A stretch of DNA of 64,000 nt from Alteromonas hispanica (GTDB lineage Bacteria; Pseudomonadota; Gammaproteobacteria; Enterobacterales; Alteromonadaceae), in assembly GCF_010500915.1 (NCBI RefSeq), contig NZ_JAAAWP010000004.1, positions 186,001 through 250,000 on the forward strand, in the 5' to 3' direction. A model generated the notes under the pieces. It was given only the letters and a program-made list of their open reading frames with translations. It was not told where the DNA came from and made no database searches. A program made the position numbers and the translations under genes. Shown in pieces: positions 26,174-35,393 of the stretch (position 1 is its first letter; every line of letters begins with the position of its first letter).

Positions 26174-26979
26174 GTGATTTTAAAAGAAGGCTCAGGGATG
26201 CTTCCTTGAATTCAAATACTGACGAAGAGCTTATTAGAAATCTGAAAAATTTATTTCATGGGAAAACTGCGTTTATCGTATCAGCTGGCCCTTCAGCGTT
26301 ACATTGGAAGAAAGTCTATGATTCGATAGTGCATGATTGCCCAATTGTGGTGTGCATAAAACAAACTATTTTTTTTGATGAGCTGAGTTCTTTATGTGAC
26401 ATTCATTTCATAAATTCTTATAACGTCAAGAAATGGAAATATAGTGACTCTAGAGTATTTAAAATCCTTACTAAAGCAGAAAATGATCCACCTTCATTTT
26501 GCAAATCTGATCTTACGTTAAATTTGCAGAAAAAAGAAAGTGACGGGTTGACTGATACACTTTGCAGTCACTTGCAGTTCGATGATTATACGTTCGATAA
26601 AAGTGGTCTATCTCGCCCTTGGGGTCCCGGTATTATGCATGAATCTGTGATATTCACATTATTGCACTTAGGAATCGCAAGAATAGTAACTATTGGTTGG
26701 GATATTGCAGACGCGAAAGGTAATAATACTCATATCGATGATAATGAATATAAAAATGATAGAGAAAAGCCGGGCAGGAAATTAAAATGGTTACGTAAGC
26801 TCCGTTTAATGAGATTAATCAACTTCGTCAAGTTTCATTTTGGAAGAACGATAAATCAAGCAGGTATGATGGATGGCGAAGCAGCTCTTACAAGTAGTTC
26901 TATTCCCTATCTGCGTAGCTGGTTAAAAAAACATGGAATTACCCTTGAAGTTCATTCTAATTCTACTTGGATACATTAG
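26170..26979 (+). CDS. DUF115/GT42-like protein, putative ulosonate transferase
   Basis: The 269-residue protein has KTAFIVSAGPSALHW at residues 32-46. This G-x-G-P-S turn after a beta strand is how GT42 sialyltransferases, Maf proteins and DUF115 proteins begin their CMP-sugar binding fold. SRPWGPGIMHESVIFTLLHLG followed by ARIVTIGWDI matches, in position and pattern, the serine/glycine helix and following strand of GT42 enzymes. I infer that it is a glycosyltransferase using the CMP-sugar made by the operon, but catalytic residues are not proved. The C-terminal region is basic and may bind membrane. A similar domain is fused to the aldolase at 23006-24601. Confidence 0.5.
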   Translation: MSDFKRRLRDASLNSNTDEELIRNLKNLFHGKTAFIVSAGPSALHWKKVYDSIVHDCPIVVCIKQTIFFDELSSLCDIHFINSYNVKKWKYSDSRVFKILTKAENDPPSFCKSDLTLNLQKKESDGLTDTLCSHLQFDDYTFDKSGLSRPWGPGIMHESVIFTLLHLGIARIVTIGWDIADAKGNNTHIDDNEYKNDREKPGRKLKWLRKLRLMRLINFVKFHFGRTINQAGMMDGEAALTSSSIPYLRSWLKKHGITLEVHSNSTWIH

Positions 26980-27079
26980 CTTTATCAGACAACTTGGACC
27001 ATGGGTTTAAAGAGCATATTGAACAGTGCCAACCTCACCATTTAACCGAGAGTAACTTACTCATTCCCTGTATTTAGGA

Positions 27080-28546
27080 CTAGCGAATCACATGAAATTT
27101 ACCGAGCGCTTTTAGAAATAGTGTATGCAAGTAAGCAAAAGCTCTCACTTTACTCCTTAACGTTCTAATAATAACAAAAACAATCGTACAATATACGACT
27201 GAAACAGTAGTCACTTTTAGAATAAATTCAACAAATTCGGACTGAGCCAGGATTAACCTCTGCGATACAAGATCCCCCACGGTTATTGCAACAACTGCAG
27301 GTATTCCAAATAAAATCAACTTAAAACATTCAGACAGACTAAAAACTAAAGCGACTACAAACAAGAAAAACAATGAAATGGCCGCAATATCAACAGAAAC
27401 CTTATATATTGCCAAGTCAAAAACTGAATTAAATTCACCAAGACTAAAAATTATAATCTGTAATAAAGTAGTGAATATAGAATATCCAAAAAGGATACGT
27501 GTCATATCTCTAAGCATTAGTATTTGTGACAAAAATTGATTAAACGCCATAACAACTGTCATAATCGAAAAAAAAGAGAATAACGGATAATACTTAACCC
27601 ACTGCTCCCCCAAAACCAAACTAATTACAAATTCTGCATGACTTTGCATGAAATAGACTATCGGTATACTAATCGAGAAAAGAACAAAGATAACGACACG
27701 ACATTGCTCTTTAAAATAGTGATGGTTGGTTTTAAACTCAGAGAATTGCGTAAGGAGTGGCCCTAATGCTGGTTTTATAAATACGTCACCTGGCATCGTT
27801 GCATAATAACGCATTGAGTTGTAAGCGCCAAAAGATGCTTTGTCAAACCACGAACTCACAACGATAGCGTCTATTTGACTACGAAAAAAATTTAATACTG
27901 ATTGCGGAAGAATCCACTTGGTAAACTTCCACTGTTCTGTTACGTTCGCCAATGATATTTTCGGCTTTGCTGGGGCAATAACATATGTAGCACAAACATG
28001 TAAAACCGCACTCGTAAATTGGCCCACTACCAGAGCCCAATATGATTCATAAATGTATGCTATTGTTATTGAAGTGATTGCGGTAATAATTTTTATATAC
28101 ACTTCCCATTTTGTAATCTCGCCCAGTTGCAAATTTTTTCTTTTGTATATCATTGCTGGACTGCCAAGAGATTCTATAAAGATTTGTGTAGCCATTACAA
28201 CAACCAGTGGCACTAACCTTGGGTCATTATAATAGTCTGCAACTAATGTGCTAAAGAATGCCAGTAGGATCGCAAGGCTGGTTTTAATAAGAAAGTTTAA
28301 GGTCCAACTTGTAAAAACCATTTCGCTTGTTAGCCTGTCTCTGCTCAATAAATACTGTCCCCCTCCAGTTGTTGATATGACCTGTACAAAGTTCATCAAA
28401 AGTAACGATATTGCAACCAAACCAAAATCACTAGGTGCTAATATTCTCGCAAGTATGACCATACTAATAATGCTGATTAGCCTTCGTGTGAGTTGTGAAA
28501 AAATTAGTAATCCACTAGCTATAAAACTGGATTTAGCTGTGAGCAT
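27080..28546 (-). CDS. wzx: Polysaccharide flippase (Wzx/MATE-like, MOP superfamily)
   Basis: The protein has about twelve to fourteen hydrophobic helices over roughly 488 residues. The N-terminus SSFIASGLLIFSQLTRRLISIISMVILARILAPSDFGLVAI is the classical opening of lipopolysaccharide/O-antigen flippases of the WzxC/RfbX-like group. I take the ATG at 28546, preceded by an AGGTG element, instead of a GTG at 28636 that would add a hydrophilic tail not expected in the family. It should move the lipid-linked repeat unit across the inner membrane for polymerisation. It is isolated on the minus strand and converges with the putative ulosonate transferase, about 100 bases away. Confidence 0.85.
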   Translation of the reverse strand: MLTAKSSFIASGLLIFSQLTRRLISIISMVILARILAPSDFGLVAISLLLMNFVQVISTTGGGQYLLSRDRLTSEMVFTSWTLNFLIKTSLAILLAFFSTLVADYYNDPRLVPLVVVMATQIFIESLGSPAMIYKRKNLQLGEITKWEVYIKIITAITSITIAYIYESYWALVVGQFTSAVLHVCATYVIAPAKPKISLANVTEQWKFTKWILPQSVLNFFRSQIDAIVVSSWFDKASFGAYNSMRYYATMPGDVFIKPALGPLLTQFSEFKTNHHYFKEQCRVVIFVLFSISIPIVYFMQSHAEFVISLVLGEQWVKYYPLFSFFSIMTVVMAFNQFLSQILMLRDMTRILFGYSIFTTLLQIIIFSLGEFNSVFDLAIYKVSVDIAAISLFFLFVVALVFSLSECFKLILFGIPAVVAITVGDLVSQRLILAQSEFVEFILKVTTVSVVYCTIVFVIIRTLRSKVRAFAYLHTLFLKALGKFHVIR

Positions 28547-28969
28547 TATAATTACACCTGTTTCATCGTTGGTAGGTCGAGAATCAAATTTTTTGTGCAA
28601 GGTTTTTTTGCACTCGCTTTCATTGGTGCCCAGCACGTGAAAATATATATTTCACTGATTATAACTCGTGTAAGGCACAAATTTTTAGACTTTATCATTT
28701 TTCTAATTACACCATTTGTAATGAAAAAAGTTTGCATTAAAACACCTCAGACTTTAAAGGTGATTATAATAGTAAAACATAGAAATTAAAGTAATTATGA
28801 ATTGACCATTTTTTAAAAACTAGGATATAAGGTAATATGTATTTAACTTAGAGAACGAGGATTTTGTGCGCCAGAAACTGAATTACCTGATACCTATCAG
28901 CTACAAAAATATAGTGAGTATGGATATATGGGCGGCTCTTTTGGCGATAAAAGAGCATACAGCAATATT
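28547..28969. other. AT-rich intergenic region with a possible gene remnant
   Basis: This stretch ahead of the flippase gene is very AT-rich and should contain the flippase promoter. Its last part, from 28866, reads as a coding-like fragment on the plus strand. I saw no hairpin terminator for the adjacent glycosyltransferase gene, which runs toward the flippase on the same strand. Confidence 0.4.
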
Positions 28970-29039
28970 TCAAGTTATTAGGCCTGACTTCTTTGCTTTT
29001 AAGACATATTGGGACCAAGAAAAACTTGTTACTATATAA
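28866..29039 (+). pseudogene. Possible 3' remnant of a family 2 glycosyltransferase
   Basis: From about 28830 to the TAA at 29037-29039 the plus strand is open, with a GTG at 28866. It ends with SMDIWAALLAIKEH, then IFQVIRPDFF. This pattern resembles the DIWFALYAK and R-P stretch found near the end of some polysaccharide GT2 enzymes. It lacks the rest of the protein and overlaps the 3' end of the opposite-strand glycosyltransferase by 70 bases, so it is most likely decay debris, or chance. Confidence 0.25.
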
Positions 29040-30118
29040 TTTCGTGAGTCATCCAAATTTACCTCCATTTCGCTGGATAGCTTATTGAGTAGATTACTAG
29101 ATAGTTTGTTTACGTTGGAACAATCGATAACATCCCCGGTGTTCCCGATTATCATAGTCTCCGCAGTACCACCAGACTCACCAGCAATCACATATTTACC
29201 GCAGGCTTGAGCCTCCACCAAAACCATACCAAATCCCTCAATATCATTCCCAATCGTTCGGTTGGGTAAAATGAAAAAATCGCATTGTTGGTAGGCCTTC
29301 ACCAGTTGTTCATCTGAGAAGTCGGTGTGAAGTGTAACGCATCTTTCTAAACCTAACTCACTAATTGAATCTCTTAACTCTTTTTCTAGCTCTCCCCTTC
29401 CTACAACTGCATAATGCAAATCAGGTTTGTGCTTGAGCAGCTCAGGCATGGCCTTTATCAAAAAATCTTGCCCCTTTCTTCGCTGCAATCTTCCTACGGT
29501 TAACATAACAGTTTTATTCTGCCAGCCCACCTGCTCTCGAAATAATTCGTCGGGTGCAGCTGGTTTAAAAACGTCTGTATCTACACCTGGGTGCAACACA
29601 CTGCACACTCCTTTACTCGCAAAGCCGAGCTTTTCTACTAGCATTGCGGAGTTATGGCTGTTACAAATCAAACGCGATGCCTTTTTACATACTTGGCTTA
29701 CCAGTGCTGAATGCTCTCTACTGGTTGCGGCAGTTTCTACATCTTCTCCATGAACAAAACATTTATAAGGAACACCAGTGAACATTTTAACTGCTAGAGC
29801 AATAACTCCCTCATGGATAACGCGCCCGCAATGTATTTCTTCTATTTGGTGTTTTTTTACCAACTTCATTACATTTTTTATTGAACGCAAATAAAAAAGA
29901 ATACCTGCAAGGCTAATAATTCCCCATTCTTTACTAAACAAAGGAATTCTTTCTACCAGCATGTTGTGAGTATTATCAAACTGTTCACTACCATCAACAA
30001 TATCGGTAGCCACAACTACTTTATCAGTAGGGAGTCTAGAATATAACTCCCAAAACCATCGGCAGCTCCCGCCATCAGTTGGGGGAAAATTTTGAGTTAA
30101 AAGAAGCACTTTCTTCAC
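28970..30118 (-). CDS. Family 4 glycosyltransferase
   Basis: A GT-B enzyme of 382 residues: VLLLTQNFPPTDGGSCRWF at the start, EEIHCGRVIHEGVIALAV, and FVHGEDVETAATSREHS as the acceptor-side loop. The C-terminal lobe has VMLTVGRLQRRKGQDFLIKAM, VVGRGELEKELRDSI and GNDIEGFGMVLVEAQACGKYVIAGESGG with the E-x7-E donor pair. It resembles PimB/GtfA-like enzymes. It stands alone on the minus strand, with the VanZ-PHP gene divergent at 30245. It probably adds one sugar in the variable part of the repeat unit. Confidence 0.86.
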   Translation of the reverse strand: MKKVLLLTQNFPPTDGGSCRWFWELYSRLPTDKVVVATDIVDGSEQFDNTHNMLVERIPLFSKEWGIISLAGILFYLRSIKNVMKLVKKHQIEEIHCGRVIHEGVIALAVKMFTGVPYKCFVHGEDVETAATSREHSALVSQVCKKASRLICNSHNSAMLVEKLGFASKGVCSVLHPGVDTDVFKPAAPDELFREQVGWQNKTVMLTVGRLQRRKGQDFLIKAMPELLKHKPDLHYAVVGRGELEKELRDSISELGLERCVTLHTDFSDEQLVKAYQQCDFFILPNRTIGNDIEGFGMVLVEAQACGKYVIAGESGGTAETMIIGNTGDVIDCSNVNKLSSNLLNKLSSEMEVNLDDSRNYIVTSFSWSQYVLKAKKSGLIT

Positions 30119-30244
30119 GTTTTTTTTTGCAGTATCGAAACCCTTCCTTTAGATTAAAGCATTAAAGCATTGCGATACAGTAGAAATTGAGATTGAATAG
30201 AATTTTAGAGTTTCGATGCACAACGTTACCCAACTGGATTAAGA

Positions 30245-33200
30245 ATGCTTAAAATAAAAATTTTTCTTTTTTTTCTGGTTGTTTATGGCTCTCTATACCC
30301 TTTCTCTTTTGAAGCGCCAACAAATTTAACTTCATCATTAAACTCCCTCTTAAGCTTTAATCCACTACAAAGTGGAATAGCAGACTCTTTTGCAAACTTC
30401 CTTCTTTTCGTTCCAATTGGTCTGGTTGTAAAACCAAACTTTACTTCTTTCAAACAGGTAGCGTTAATATGCGCGGGGCTTTTCGTATTTGCGTTTGCTA
30501 TACAGGTGGTTCAAGTATGGTCTATTACTCGAGTTCCCTTCGGCGCAGATGCAATATGGAATACGTTGGGGGCAGTAGGCGGCTTGATGATATCTCCTTT
30601 CTTAAAGCCCAAAATAAAAGACATAAAAGAAAATCCCCTTACCGTAAAAAGCCCTCAACAGGTAAGTTTTTTAATTTTTATCGCATATGTAACTGTGGAT
30701 TTATTTCCTTTAGTACCTTCACTAGATATCGGCTACATAGTTGAGAACACTAAAATATTGATAGATACAGAGCGCTTGGCGACGTTAAAAATAATTAAGT
30801 ACTTTGCCTTTTATACTTTAATCATTTTTTTTGCAAAGCAGTCTGAAAAACTTGCCAAACCCAATTTAATGCTCTCACTTACTCTTCCTGTATTTTTAGT
30901 ATCTCAAATCTTCATCATCTCAAATACAAACGATATAAATACTGCATTGGGTTTAGTTGCCAGTTTGGTATTAAGTCCTCTTTTTTCTCGTCACAATAAA
31001 TACACTGTCGCTTTTGTCATAAGCTTTATATTAATTGTTACAAATGGTTTGGGATCTTTCGAGTACACTGGCAAGTTAAATAGCTTCAATCTTATCCCAT
31101 TCGCACCTGCCTTAGGCAGTAACACTCTAATCAACATTTTTGCATTCGTCGAAAAAGGACTTTATTACTTTAGCTTTACATATCTTGCTATTAGAACAGG
31201 ACGGAACACGCTTTTCATCTTAACAACGTTACCGGCTACTGTTTTAACAATAGAGTTATTTCAAATACGCATAGTCAATTCAACACCAGACATCACCGAG
31301 TTTCTAGTATGTATATTCGTAAGTTACTCTACTCTTAGTTGGCTATCTTCACTACCTCCCTTCTCTTTCATTAAAAATGAAATAATTAACTATCACCTTC
31401 TTACAAAAAAGCTACTCTCATCCTCTGCAGTGTTCACTTTTGCTTTACTAATTTTCATTTTAACGAGTCTTCAATATTGGTTAATGAACCAGCCTAACCT
31501 TCCTTACAATATTGCTGAAATGTTTGTAAACTCAGGTTCAATAAAAGCATACTTTTTTACTTCTACGGCAATAATCTCATTCGGTTTTGGAATTGCATTC
31601 GTTACTTTTTTTGGGGGGAATAGACTAACAAATAAACCCGTTATCCAATTTAACAAGCAAATACTTCAAGTGATTTGCGTAATTGCCATTTCGTTTTTAC
31701 TTTTAATGGTAGGCATAACAAGAGAAACAATTGCTGACATAAACGGGTCATCTAATATTACCTGGCAACTAACTGGTGATAAAATTTTAGGTGACTTTGG
31801 CGTGAACCTTGTTAACTTTTTTGGTCGAGATCATGTTTACAACATCAGTCAATTAATAGAACCTATAATAAGGTTTGCGCTTTTATTTGCACCGTTAGCA
31901 ATATCCCTAAGTGTTGGGCTTCGCTTAACGAGTCTCCGTGGAACAACCAGCCATCACAATGATTTACCAACGCAATTAAAACTTGGCCTATGGTTAATAC
32001 TTTGGCTATTCCTGAGTAAGGTCATAACTTTTGATTACTCTTCAACAGATAACCTCAACGAACTCATTGAGAGAGATGGTGCATTTGGGCTAGGCGGCGG
32101 TATGTACCTTTATATGCTCATTGCATTAGTCGCCATGGTTGTAGTGAGCTTGGTGAATAGCACCGGAAAGAAAAAACTTTTTCGAATGCTCATCTCACTA
32201 GCTTTCTTCCTATTGAGTATCCCCGTCAGTTGGACTCTGTTGGCTAATGGTCTTGAAGACAACGTTTTTAAATACGGTCACACTTTTTCAGGAATCGACT
32301 TCCTTTTAGGGGGCAGTCGCTCAGAATTGCTTCCTACTGAACAACTTCAAATTCGCTGGAGCATGATTTATACGCTTATAGTTATTGGTCTAACTGTAAC
32401 GGTTAAAATAGGCTTAGATTTTACTAGCACTTTAAACATCATACTTAAAAACTTACAAAGCGAACACTCTTTCAGTCAGAGCGAGTTTAGAATGGCTACA
32501 GAACCAGAAAAAACAAAGTCGAGTAACAAAAAACTACTTATCAAAACCTTTGTGGCATTACCTGCAATCGGAGTAGTCATAGGCATTTGCGCACTTTTTA
32601 CTGTTAATTTCAACAATGCTTCTCACCATACCTCTGCGAAAGTGAGAAACATTCCTTGGTCGAATGCCAATGCGACCCTAATCCTCGATCATCACACACA
32701 CACTACCTATTCTGATGGAAGCCTTACAATAGATGAATTAAGCGAAAAAGCTAAACTATCAGGCTGTGATGTGCTAGCAATAACAGACCATACTGACAGC
32801 AAAAGAACATTAAACAAAGACCGTCTAACCGACATTAAACTTGCGAGAATCTTTCATGAACCGCTAATGATAATCAATGGACTTGAATTAAACGCGCCCT
32901 CATACGGAAAACAAGAACACATCAACTTTTTGGTTGAACCAAATGTTGAAGAAGAATTTTACTCAAAATTTAACCATTTAATGCTCGCCCCTTCACCCAA
33001 ACCTAAAACTGATCGCGAGCTCTTCGATTTAATTAATGCCTTAGTGGGTAAAAATAGTGACTCTTTCGTAGCATCATATAACCATCCGTCGAGAAAAATA
33101 AATTCTGGCAAAGAGATCTATAACAACTATTTAGTTTGGAAAATGGATAATCTAATGAACGCGTTTAGCGGAGCGCCTGGACACCAAAAATCTACAAATA

Positions 33201-33820
33201 TTGGCAGTTACAATGAAGAGAACCTAACTAAGCAAAGGTGGGACCCAGTCACTGCCGAGGCCGGCGGTGTTTTAGATTTGCTTCTTGATGAAGGTCATGA
33301 TGTTTTTGGTTCTCTGGCACCGTCAGATTATCATAATGATAAATTAGATTATTCTCCATGCTCTTTCTCAAAAACACACCTTATAGTTCCAACCAACGAT
33401 TATGTTGGGGTTTTTAAAGCGCTTAAAAATGGAACGTATTGGGGGAGTCACGGTGGTTTTCTCGAACAATATCATTTCAGTGTTGAAACCTCGCCTACAC
33501 AAAAGGCGCTTAGCCCCGGAGAAATTGGGGAGACCAGTAAAGGGGATTTAGTTTTGATTGAAGTTGCAGTTAAGCGAACTGCACAGCACTTCGACGTGCC
33601 GCTGCAAGTAGATATTTTCACGAATTGTACAGCAGGAAGGCCAGAAATTTTAGAAGCTCTCGCACTTCCCTCGCACCAAGATAGAGTAACCGCATTAATA
33701 CCCGCAAGAAGCTATGGTGCAGACACAAAATCATGTTATGTGAGAAGTCGGATAAGAGCAGTAGTAGATAGCGAGGAGTTATTCGCGTTCAGTAATCATG
33801 TTAGGATTTATTTGAATTAA
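30245..33820 (+). CDS. VanZ-like polytopic membrane protein fused to a PHP metallo-hydrolase domain
   Basis: This 1191-residue protein has an unusual layout. Residues 1-120 form a VanZ-like unit (YGSLYPFSFEAP, FANFLLFVPIGLV, VQVWSITRVPFGADAIWNTLGAVGG). A second similar unit occurs near 275-370 (NLIPFAPALGSN, IELFQIRIVNSTPDITEF). More hydrophobic helices run to about residue 790. From about residue 812 a PHP-type domain starts with LILDHHTHTTYSDGS (metal motif His817, His819), then VLAITDHTDS, YNHPS and SDYHND. PHP domains are metal-dependent phosphoesterases or hydrolases, here probably periplasmic. VanZ-like proteins recur in XrtA loci. The enzyme may hydrolyse a lipid-linked or phosphorylated glycan intermediate. 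The ribosome site is weak. Confidence 0.75.
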   Translation: MLKIKIFLFFLVVYGSLYPFSFEAPTNLTSSLNSLLSFNPLQSGIADSFANFLLFVPIGLVVKPNFTSFKQVALICAGLFVFAFAIQVVQVWSITRVPFGADAIWNTLGAVGGLMISPFLKPKIKDIKENPLTVKSPQQVSFLIFIAYVTVDLFPLVPSLDIGYIVENTKILIDTERLATLKIIKYFAFYTLIIFFAKQSEKLAKPNLMLSLTLPVFLVSQIFIISNTNDINTALGLVASLVLSPLFSRHNKYTVAFVISFILIVTNGLGSFEYTGKLNSFNLIPFAPALGSNTLINIFAFVEKGLYYFSFTYLAIRTGRNTLFILTTLPATVLTIELFQIRIVNSTPDITEFLVCIFVSYSTLSWLSSLPPFSFIKNEIINYHLLTKKLLSSSAVFTFALLIFILTSLQYWLMNQPNLPYNIAEMFVNSGSIKAYFFTSTAIISFGFGIAFVTFFGGNRLTNKPVIQFNKQILQVICVIAISFLLLMVGITRETIADINGSSNITWQLTGDKILGDFGVNLVNFFGRDHVYNISQLIEPIIRFALLFAPLAISLSVGLRLTSLRGTTSHHNDLPTQLKLGLWLILWLFLSKVITFDYSSTDNLNELIERDGAFGLGGGMYLYMLIALVAMVVVSLVNSTGKKKLFRMLISLAFFLLSIPVSWTLLANGLEDNVFKYGHTFSGIDFLLGGSRSELLPTEQLQIRWSMIYTLIVIGLTVTVKIGLDFTSTLNIILKNLQSEHSFSQSEFRMATEPEKTKSSNKKLLIKTFVALPAIGVVIGICALFTVNFNNASHHTSAKVRNIPWSNANATLILDHHTHTTYSDGSLTIDELSEKAKLSGCDVLAITDHTDSKRTLNKDRLTDIKLARIFHEPLMIINGLELNAPSYGKQEHINFLVEPNVEEEFYSKFNHLMLAPSPKPKTDRELFDLINALVGKNSDSFVASYNHPSRKINSGKEIYNNYLVWKMDNLMNAFSGAPGHQKSTNIGSYNEENLTKQRWDPVTAEAGGVLDLLLDEGHDVFGSLAPSDYHNDKLDYSPCSFSKTHLIVPTNDYVGVFKALKNGTYWGSHGGFLEQYHFSVETSPTQKALSPGEIGETSKGDLVLIEVAVKRTAQHFDVPLQVDIFTNCTAGRPEILEALALPSHQDRVTALIPARSYGADTKSCYVRSRIRAVVDSEELFAFSNHVRIYLN

Positions 33821-33827
33821 AGTATCT

Positions 33828-33855
33828 GCTTTTTTACATCTACTGCGAAAAAAGC
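33828..33855. terminator. Weak bidirectional hairpin between convergent genes
   Basis: GCTTTTTT at 33828-33835 pairs with AAAAAAGC at 33848-33855 around a 12-base loop. It lies in the 37-base gap between the convergent VanZ-PHP and xrtA genes. The stem is only A/T-rich, so its terminator role is uncertain. Confidence 0.35.
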
Positions 33856-33857
33856 TC

Positions 33858-35357
33858 TCAGTATTGCGTTGATAAAATTTTCGATGCATTCATCTCCAAA
33901 ACATCTCTACTTTTTGCCGCAATAACAAGGAACTCACCATTGTTGGGTAAACCTTTTAGTAAAATAAAAGTTTGATATAGTTTGGCTTCAACATCACTTG
34001 TAAAAACTTTACCATTGATGAGATACCAATGTGTTACATAAAGACTTTCTCCACTCGGTGAAGTCAGTCTCAGGCCGCTCAATGATGAGGGGTCATCATT
34101 TTTAGTTATTATGCTAAAACCTGACTCTCTTGCCCACATTTCAGGGTCGTATAATCTGTTTAAGTCACTAACTAACTCGTTTTCTACTCCACTGAACATT
34201 GCACGAACTAGCAATGATTCGCAGGGGGTAATACCGTTAAGCGTTTGTGTTTTAGTAATATCAGGCTTGTTCAATAAAGGTCTCCAATTGAGCTCTTCAA
34301 TGCATTTCTCATCGACCTCGAATTCATTTTCATATTCACTGCCCAATAGCCTTACAGAATACTTTCTATCTTCAATCATCCCACCCCAGAAGGAAAACAA
34401 CACCAAACATGTAGCTGCGATTAATATCGTTGCAAAGTCATGTTTCTTGAACCTCACAGTTACATCTGTTACCGAGTGATTGCTACTACCTGCTTGTTTC
34501 TCCCGCAAGAATTCGCCTATGCCTAACAAGCAAACTATAACAAACGCAAAGAAAAACCAGCCGTAAATAATGTGGTCGGCTCCCGCCGCATGCTCCATAT
34601 CTGTCCAGTAGGCTATTAAGATGATGCCATAAACGCGCACTATATTGGCTAAAACAGGAAAAATTAGAGATATTGCCACGAAAGCTATTCTGCGCTTTGT
34701 CGATACCAAGTTTAGGTAGGAATATAAGCTACCTATTACAAAACTGGCGATAAAAAAGCTAACGCCAGAGCAGGCTTCAGCTACCAAAAAGCGCCCTTGT
34801 GGAATTTCGATGTATAAGCCACTTCTGAATAAGGGCACGCCTGTAAGTTGTAGCAACATAACAGAGCCATCGGCCGCTATTTCTTGCAAATAAGGAATCA
34901 GTTGCTCGCCAACCGGAATACTAAACAACATAAACACAAGTGGGAATAGAATGGTTTTAGCGGCTTTTGTGCCTATCAATAACCAAATAAGTGCAGGAAG
35001 TAATGTGAAGGTGGCAGTGTGAAGAAAAAGCTGTATGTCCCCCGCTATGCCAATAATGTAGAGCAGTAATGCCGGTATAACAACAATAAAGGCAAGCAGT
35101 GAAGTTTGAAAAGGCCTAGCAAGTAGCTCTTTGCGTTTTAAATAAATGAGGTAAAAAGCACCCGGAACAATAAAAAAGCCATGATTAAATATTTCATTGC
35201 CGTACCATATTTCAACTACGGTCTGCAGTCCCTGCCAGCTAAAAACCAACCACAAGCAAAATATCGCAAAGCTAGAAGTCAAGAACGCTTTATTTTTAGC
35301 AAACGGTAATGCCGATGCTTCCTTTTCGTTTTCTTTAAACGATTCACTTTTACTCAT
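33858..35357 (-). CDS. xrtA: Exosortase A fused to EpsI-type C-terminal domain
   Basis: Residues 25-285 form an eight-helix exosortase. The catalytic residues are visible: Cys196 in VAEACSGVSFF, Arg241 in ANIVRVYGI and His262 in GADHIIYGWFFF. The N-terminal IFNHGFFIVPGAFYLI segment is also typical. After one more helix near 308-325, residues 330-499 form the EpsI-like periplasmic domain often fused to XrtA. Exosortase A cleaves PEP-CTERM proteins before their C-terminal helix, as a sorting transpeptidase-like enzyme coupled to exopolysaccharide production. A probable substrate is the PEP-CTERM protein at 49874. It is downstream of the deacetylase gene by about 36 bases, in a three-gene minus-strand operon with the priming transferase. 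Confidence 0.92.
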   Translation of the reverse strand: MSKSESFKENEKEASALPFAKNKAFLTSSFAIFCLWLVFSWQGLQTVVEIWYGNEIFNHGFFIVPGAFYLIYLKRKELLARPFQTSLLAFIVVIPALLLYIIGIAGDIQLFLHTATFTLLPALIWLLIGTKAAKTILFPLVFMLFSIPVGEQLIPYLQEIAADGSVMLLQLTGVPLFRSGLYIEIPQGRFLVAEACSGVSFFIASFVIGSLYSYLNLVSTKRRIAFVAISLIFPVLANIVRVYGIILIAYWTDMEHAAGADHIIYGWFFFAFVIVCLLGIGEFLREKQAGSSNHSVTDVTVRFKKHDFATILIAATCLVLFSFWGGMIEDRKYSVRLLGSEYENEFEVDEKCIEELNWRPLLNKPDITKTQTLNGITPCESLLVRAMFSGVENELVSDLNRLYDPEMWARESGFSIITKNDDPSSLSGLRLTSPSGESLYVTHWYLINGKVFTSDVEAKLYQTFILLKGLPNNGEFLVIAAKSRDVLEMNASKILSTQY

Positions 35358-35393
35358 AAGTACTTCCCTGCCCTATTTTCTTATTTTTTGGGC

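Noticed and set aside
28248-28640. A 130-codon plus-strand frame over the flippase 5' end
   Set aside because: It is antisense to the conserved first helices of the flippase and has no recognisable domain or ribosome site.
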